From contig JAILEL010000175.1 of the NCBI GenBank assembly GCA_024687845.1, positions 1-11,664 on the forward strand: a stretch of DNA of 11,664 bases, in the 5' to 3' direction. Below the pieces are notes generated by a model. It saw only the letters and a list, made by a program, of their open reading frames with translations, was not told the origin of the DNA and searched no databases. Positions 8,241 to 11,664 of this stretch are shown here, piece by piece. The position numbers and the translations under genes were made by a program. Within the stretch, counting starts at the first letter, position 1. Every line of letters starts with the position of its first letter. Source of the stretch: Eubacterium sp. (GTDB taxonomy: Bacteria; Bacillota_A; Clostridia; Lachnospirales; Lachnospiraceae).

Positions 8241-8858
8241 ATGTTTGTACCAGTTTGTGTATCAGTCAAGAAAAGTAGACACCGGGAGTATTTTTCATAC
8301 TTTTTTATATTTTTTGACAATAAGATTTTAAAAAAGGAGCTGATAAAAAGCCCCTCTGTTGATTCAGCAAAACCAAGTTTTTTGTATAATTGTCTGCCTT
8401 CTTCTGTAGCATCCAGACTGATTTCTGTAACTCCCCGCTTCCACGCTTCGTCTATCAGCATCGATACCATTTTTCTCAGCTATGCCCTGTCTTTGCCATT
8501 CCTTCATCGTATATATATTCATGAGATGAGCCCTCTTTCCTGTTGGATGGTCAAATGTCGGCACGATGTACATATAACAGATTGACGCACAGCCGATGAC
8601 TCTTTTTCCGTCCATAGCAAGAACTGTTGTATGATCTCCTTTTTTGAAATATTCTCTGCTGCTCTTAATTATCTCATCACTATACTCATATTTATAATCA
8701 AGATTATTTACCACCTTAAGCATTTCAAGTCTGCTACTCATCAAAAGATCCATATCATCAGATGCTGCTATCTTATATGTGACACTATAGGATAGCCGAT
8801 CCGGCAAATGATGAAGATACATATCTATGGCATCAGTGCTTTCTTCCAGAACCTTCAT
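8216..8858 (-). pseudogene. GNAT acetyltransferase, frameshifted
   Basis: Two overlapping frames together make one GNAT N-acetyltransferase. The first (from ATG 8858) gives the N-terminal half through VIGCASICYMYIV and the acetyl-CoA-binding motif WQRQGIAEK. One base too many in a run of five A (plus-strand T at 8470-8474) then shifts it to a dead end at 8364. The next frame continues exactly where expected with MVSMLIDEAWKRG, ISLDATEEGRQLYKKLGF, the C-terminal half of the fold. After about 8350 the frame passes a likely terminator and yields a Lys-rich tail unlike the family, so the original end also seems lost. AAGGGG lies just before the ATG. It follows the broken transglutaminase gene by 15 bases, suggesting an old operon. 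A sequencing error could explain the shift but not the odd tail. Confidence 0.75.
8329..8355 (-). terminator. Likely intrinsic terminator of the GNAT gene
   Basis: On the minus strand AGGGGC and GCTCCT form a six-pair stem (one G-U) around a nine-base loop, followed by a run of five to six T. It falls at the end of the recognisable GNAT domain and upstream of the Wadjet promoter, so it would insulate the two units. Confidence 0.45.
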
Positions 8859-8873
8859 CAGCCCCTTATCAGG

Positions 8874-9184
8874 TTAGGAATGATTATAATGATAATCTGT
8901 CTCGCCTTCACTCCTGATTTCAAAGGCAAGCATTTCTTCATCTACAGAAAACTCAGCATGTACACCTTCCTTATTACCTCTTGCATCAAGTCTTATCAAT
9001 TTGTTTAAGCTTTCTATATAAACTGTATTAAGTGCATGAATACAGTAACCCGTCTATCCTGCGCATCCCAGGAATGTTTGATTTTATCCCTGACAAAATA
9101 GTAAGTATTCCTTATGAGCGATAATTCATCCTGTGCCTCATTCTTCAATTTTTCTGCAAGACTTTTTACCTTTTTATCTGATAG
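8874..9184 (-). pseudogene. Transglutaminase-like protein, core deleted
   Basis: Two pieces of a bacterial transglutaminase-like (papain-fold) protein adjoin in different frames. The upstream piece (about 9048-9184) reads KSLAEKLKNEAQDE, then LIRNTYYFVRDKIKHSWDAQ and DRRVTV, the region before the catalytic Cys. The downstream piece (8874-9047) reads CIHALNTVYIESLN, IRLDARGNKEGVHAEFSVDE and ends ETDYHYNHS with a stop; it contains the catalytic His and Asp region. In intact relatives, as I recall them, roughly 50-60 residues with the GxCW cysteine motif lie between. They are missing here, so the product cannot be active. The N-terminal residues are also missing: the frame begins right after the stop of the Uma2 gene, in the same frame. 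GNAT follows by 15 bases. Confidence 0.75.
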
Positions 9185-9982
9185 TTAATCATAAAGGAAC
9201 TCTATCTTACTGTAGATGATTTTAAAGTCCACAATACATTTTCCGCCCCAGATAGCAACTGGAACCCGATCTTCGAAAGTATATTCAACCGGATCAGAGG
9301 ACTCTTCAAAATTATAAACCAGTACTTTTTTATCATCCAGAAGGATTATCCAATACTCTCTTACTCCTGCATTTTGGTATTTGTTTTTCTTCCTGATAAC
9401 ATCCATATACCAATTACTAGGTGAAAGAACCTCTACTATCAAATCAGGTGCCCCAACTACACGAGCCTTTATAATCTTGTCTCTATCACATACCACCAGT
9501 ACATCCGGCTGAACCATAGTCTTATCATCACAGTCTAACTGCACATCAGTAGGTGCGATAGACGGAATGCAAGGTCCACCATTTTCATTAACAAATCTTT
9601 CAAATTCATAAAATAACATCGCCCCTATTCTCTGGTGGACAAATGTTGGTGCCGCCATATCATAGAATACACCATCAATTAGTTCTATCCTTGTTCCCTC
9701 AGGAAGAGCAAGGTAATCCTCCAAAGTCTTATTCTCATATGAGTCGATTTGTATAGCCGATGTACCTACATTATAATGACTAGTCTCCATAACCATATCT
9801 TTATCCATGTTCATGTCTTCAAAAACAGAGCTGAGAGCTTTAAGAGTACTGTATCTTGGACTTTCAGTGAAGCCACCAAATATCTTCTGAACAGTACCAA
9901 GTGGAACTCCTGATTTTTCAGATATGTATTGATACGAGAAACCAAATTCTTTCTTAAGTTTAATCATCTCATCAACAGTCAT
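9185..9982 (-). CDS. XRE-type HTH fused to Uma2 (DUF820) nuclease-fold domain
   Basis: The 265-residue protein has an N-terminal helix-turn-helix (about 1-55, with SYQYISEKSGVPLGTVQKI as the recognition unit) and a C-terminal Uma2 domain (about 85-265) of the PD-(D/E)XK superfamily. Uma2 landmarks are RIELIDGVFYDMAAPTFVHQ (98-117), QPDVLVV with D160, LIVEVLSPS with E184, and KKNKYQNAGVREYWII with Lys 199/201; these match the D-ExV-K active-site pattern. Uma2 proteins are predicted endonucleases of unknown biological role, abundant in cyanobacteria and also in Lachnospiraceae. The HTH suggests DNA targeting or autoregulation. The frame is intact with an AAGGG site before the ATG and its own promoter, unlike the broken genes on both sides. 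Confidence 0.9.
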   Translation of the reverse strand: MTVDEMIKLKKEFGFSYQYISEKSGVPLGTVQKIFGGFTESPRYSTLKALSSVFEDMNMDKDMVMETSHYNVGTSAIQIDSYENKTLEDYLALPEGTRIELIDGVFYDMAAPTFVHQRIGAMLFYEFERFVNENGGPCIPSIAPTDVQLDCDDKTMVQPDVLVVCDRDKIIKARVVGAPDLIVEVLSPSNWYMDVIRKKNKYQNAGVREYWIILLDDKKVLVYNFEESSDPVEYTFEDRVPVAIWGGKCIVDFKIIYSKIEFLYD

Positions 9983-10020
9983 ATAGCGCCCTTCTTTCCC
10001 TTAATCTGTTATATTTATTT

Positions 10021-10082
10021 CCATTTTATATAGCGAAACAAGATAAGTCAAGTATTATATCCATTTTATTTCCATTTTATTT
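10021..10082. repeat. AAATAAAATGG repeats around the Uma2 promoter
   Basis: On the minus strand AAATAAAATGG occurs twice in tandem (10072-10082, 10061-10071) upstream of the -35, and ATATAAAATGG recurs over the -10 (10021-10031). These could be binding sites for the HTH domain of the downstream product, giving autoregulation. Confidence 0.55.
10023..10051 (-). promoter_or_regulatory. Promoter of the XRE-Uma2 gene
   Basis: The minus strand shows TTGACT (10046-10051), a 17-base spacer and TAAAAT (10023-10028), five of six matches to each consensus box. The start codon is at 9982, leaving a leader of about 35 bases. Confidence 0.65.
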
Positions 10083-10172
10083 CTTTTTTATGTTTTTACA
10101 TATAAATACCTTACTTGCCGGATTATCCAATAAAGAAGCATAAACTTAAGGGCTCTGATGATCTAAATTGTT

Positions 10173-10823
10173 TTATTCTACTATTATCTTACCACCTGTT
10201 TCTCCCAAAAATGCAATATATCCTCCGGCAGGAAGTGGAATATCAGAATCTATTTGCATATGAGTTGAATAAACGACTTCATTATATTTGTTATATACAT
10301 AGATGTTAGAGTTCTCCGGTCTTTCGACGTTTAGAGTTCCTCCGGCTATATCATCACCAATCCTGAACCAGAATGCTTCATCAGTATATAGATCTACTGT
10401 CTTTACACTTAAATCAAGTATCTGAAGTTCGCTGACCAGACGATATTTTCCTCCATGTGTTGCATTTATACTCGTTATTTCATTTCCCGCTTTTAATTCT
10501 TCTTTCTCTACAGATATATCATAGATATCACGGCTTGCTGAGGATGGAATAGTCGAAAATGCAACTGCCTTATTACTACTGTCTATTTTAAGCAAGTCTG
10601 AGAATATTCCTGGTTCACCAATACTTATATATCCCATCATGTCGTCTGAAGTTTTAATAATCTGAAATGGTCTGTCATAATATTCAGAAGAATATTTATC
10701 ATTATATAATACCGCACATTCATCATTTAACCTGCTCCAGGCTTCTAAAGTATCTTTTTCAACCTCGACCGGAGCAATTCTCTCTCCACAGTTCAGATGA
10801 TATACAATCTCACCAAGCCCCAC
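10173..10823 (-). pseudogene. Unrecognised beta-rich fragment joined to permease remnant
   Basis: I do not recognise this family. An open frame of 216 codons starts only at an internal GTG without a ribosome site, so it is probably the 3' part of something larger. The first residues (GLGEIVYHLN) continue the permease fragment upstream if one base is removed near 10820. The rest has no membrane segments and looks beta-rich, with SVEKEELKAGNEI, KYRLVSELQILDLSVKTVDL, EAFWFRIGDDIAGG and the end IPLPAGGYIAFLGETGGKII. This does not resemble the membrane-rich C-terminus of an FtsX permease, so I infer a deletion that fused a permease N-terminus to the tail of another, extracellular-type protein. No terminator was found after it. 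Confidence 0.5.
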
Positions 10824-11123
10824 ATACCAAAAACATACTCTATTCTGGTTTCCTCTAACGAATCAACCTTATAGTTTTTTCCCAGAACATCCTTATATGC
10901 GTCCCTATATTCCCTTTCCGTTAAACACACTATTGTATTTTTACTTCCACTTTCTTCGAAGCTTGTACCAAATGCAGAATTGATTCTGGAAGTATTAGCA
11001 AAGAACAGCCCAAGCATCATTGTAGATACAAGAGTTAGAAGCATGATAGCGACAGCTTCCCGCTTATTCTTTTTTAAGTTAAATACTAAACCGAACAATT
11101 TTCCTAATATCCCTTACCATCAT
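10793..11123 (-). pseudogene. FtsX-like ABC transporter permease, N-terminal fragment
   Basis: This is the start of a permease of the FtsX/MacB type. One transmembrane helix, EAVAIMLLTLVSTMMLGLFF, follows a basic cytoplasmic segment LKKNKR, and an extracellular stretch NTSRINSAFGTSFEESGSKN continues to EYVFGM, as at the N-terminus of the family. The best start is ATGATG at 11123 after AGGTGG, giving MMVRDIRK, but this needs one A fewer in AGGAAAATTG to reach the permease frame; without that, only a TTG at 11098 is available. A second shift near 10820 (GGTATGTGGGG) ends the frame at 10793. The remaining several hundred residues of a full permease, and its ATP-binding partner, are absent from the window. 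Confidence 0.65.
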
Positions 11124-11211
11124 ACCACCTATTTTTTTATATGTCATTGACCTTGTATAAGAAAGATCAAGCATGAGAGCACTTATAAAAGCTATATATA
11201 AGTATTCTATC
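11124..11211 (-). other. Stretch between remnants, possible coding debris
   Basis: No intact gene is present. One minus-strand frame reads LIEYLYIAFISALMLDLSYT and on into MTYKKIGGMMVRD, a hydrophobic segment that merges in frame with the MMVRDIRK start of the permease fragment. It could be the last membrane helix of a lost upstream protein or chance. Confidence 0.25.
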
Positions 11212-11251
11212 AACACGAGCAGTAAAAAAAATCATCCATCTTTTCAATCAT
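11212..11251 (-). pseudogene. Methyltransferase start remnant
   Basis: An ATG at 11251 with a strong AGGAGA site nine bases upstream opens MIEKMDDFF and then stops after a run of eight T. With one T fewer it reads MIEKMDDFFTARVD, the typical opening of a class I SAM-dependent methyltransferase in Lachnospiraceae (from memory). The similarity ends there, and the rest of the gene is missing before the permease fragment. The match is short, so the family call is modest. Confidence 0.4.
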
Positions 11252-11344
11252 TTATATTAATCTCCTGTAATCAGTATCGCCTTTATCAGGTCCGTCTACT
11301 ATAATTAGAATAACCCGACCAAGTGGACAATCACAACCTCGTAT
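11252..11344 (-). pseudogene. Thirty-codon tail of an unknown gene
   Basis: A frame between two stops reads RGCDCPLGRVILIIVDGPDK then GDTDYRRLI, ending at a TAA that touches the methyltransferase-like ATG. It holds the AGGAGA ribosome site of that gene in its last codons, as in a packed operon. There is no start codon with a ribosome site, so it looks like the 3' end of a deleted gene. I do not recognise the family. Confidence 0.3.
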
Positions 11345-11397
11345 TTACGTATAAATAATCTTGAGAAAGTATTAACAAGTTTAAATATACTATAAGT

Positions 11398-11438
11398 ATA
11401 AAAACTGTGGCAAGCACTCTTACATACCTGTCACAGTT
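11398..11438 (-). terminator. Probable intrinsic terminator of the AbrB-like gene
   Basis: On the minus strand AACTGTG (11432-11438) pairs with CACAGTT (11402-11408). After one mismatch the stem extends by CAGG with CTTG, and the second arm runs into TTTTTA. It starts seven bases after the gene's stop codon. The loop is about 12 bases. Confidence 0.55.
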
Positions 11439-11444
11439 CATAGT

Positions 11445-11664
11445 TTATTTCTTCTTAAGTTTCTCCACCATATTTGCAAGGGAAAGGAAATGATCCGCCT
11501 TAATAATAGCTAACCCCTGCCCCTCATCTCCAAGCACCACAAGAGTGTCTCCCGGGGAAATATCGAATAGTTTCCTGGCCTTGGCAGGAATTACAATCTG
11601 TCCTTTGTCCCCCACTGTCACAAGTCCGAATAGGTGTTTTCCCTTCGGTGCCACTCCAAGTCCC
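11445..11664 (-). CDS. AbrB/MazE/SpoVT-type DNA-binding regulator (partial)
   Basis: The C-terminal part of a swapped-hairpin AbrB-family protein is present. The core reads GLVTVGDKGQIVIPAKARK, LFDISPGDTLVVLGDEGQG, and then AIIKADHFLSLANMVEKLKKK to the stop. This is the classic VxxxGQIVIPxxxRxxxxIxxGDxL pattern of AbrB, MazE and SpoVT. A GTG at 11654 could be read as a start, but the frame stays open to the window edge (GLGVAPKGK) and relatives carry extra N-terminal residues before APKGKHLFG, so the true start is outside the window. Such small regulators often accompany ABC exporter genes in these bacteria, consistent with the permease fragment downstream. A terminator follows directly. Confidence 0.87.
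   Translation of the reverse strand, partial: GLGVAPKGKHLFGLVTVGDKGQIVIPAKARKLFDISPGDTLVVLGDEGQGLAIIKADHFLSLANMVEKLKKK

Noticed and set aside
8250..8290. Possible insertion-sequence end (minus strand GTGTCTACTTTTCTTGACTG)
   Set aside because: It vaguely recalls IS3-type ends, but no partner inverted repeat, target duplication or transposase fragment is present.
8287..8301. Plus-strand hairpin AGTAT/ATACT followed by T
   Set aside because: The stem is five pairs, mostly A-T, and no plus-strand gene ends there.
8241..8585. Plus-strand open frame over the GNAT pseudogene
   Set aside because: It is antisense to a recognisable GNAT sequence. The Phe-rich start is the complement of the AT-rich intergenic region.
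8808..9008. Plus-strand open frame over the transglutaminase remnant
   Set aside because: The minus strand clearly encodes the transglutaminase C-terminal part here.
10115..10309. Small plus-strand frame near the end of the beta-rich fragment
   Set aside because: It overlaps the better-supported minus-strand frame, and its composition shows no protein-like pattern.

Overview
The window is AT-rich and reads almost entirely on the minus strand. Codon use, strong AGGAGG-type ribosome sites and the gene families (XRE-Uma2 fusion, AbrB-like regulator, decayed transglutaminase, GNAT, methyltransferase and FtsX-permease genes) suggest a Firmicute of the Lachnospiraceae type. That assignment is an inference from family resemblance, not a search.

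Region 1 (1-154) is a non-coding end with a strikingly structured set of nested inverted repeats, just downstream of the last defence gene.

Region 2 (155-8111) is a compact minus-strand operon and the core of the window. It encodes, in transcription order, an AAA+/DUF4143-type ATPase (6804-8111), JetA (5374-6771 or 6819), JetB (4723-5367), JetC (1502-4717) and JetD (155-1405). JetABCD is a Wadjet anti-plasmid system. JetC is the SMC/MukB-like motor with a Walker A motif near its N-terminus and the signature and Walker B motifs near its C-terminus. JetA and JetB are the kleisin-like and winged-helix (MksE-like) subunits. JetD is the Toprim nuclease that cuts small circular DNA once the motor stalls. 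The JetA family looks like the one once called DUF5716, which points to a type III-like Wadjet, tentatively. The ATPase at the head is not one of the four standard components and may be a passenger or an accessory factor. A good sigma-A promoter, a 12-bp direct repeat and three 23-bp tandem repeats lie just upstream of it.

Region 3 (8216-11254) is a stretch of broken genes with one intact gene in the middle. From low to high coordinate it holds a frameshifted GNAT acetyltransferase, a transglutaminase-like gene that has lost its catalytic core, an intact XRE-HTH/Uma2 nuclease-fold gene with its own promoter, an unrecognised beta-rich C-terminal fragment joined by frameshift to an FtsX-like permease N-terminus, a methyltransferase start remnant and a 30-codon gene tail. 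Several breaks are single-base changes in homopolymers.

Region 4 (11402-11664) is the end of an AbrB/MazE/SpoVT-type regulator that runs off the window, followed by a probable intrinsic terminator. The picture is a defence operon inserted next to, or preserved beside, a decaying accessory region.
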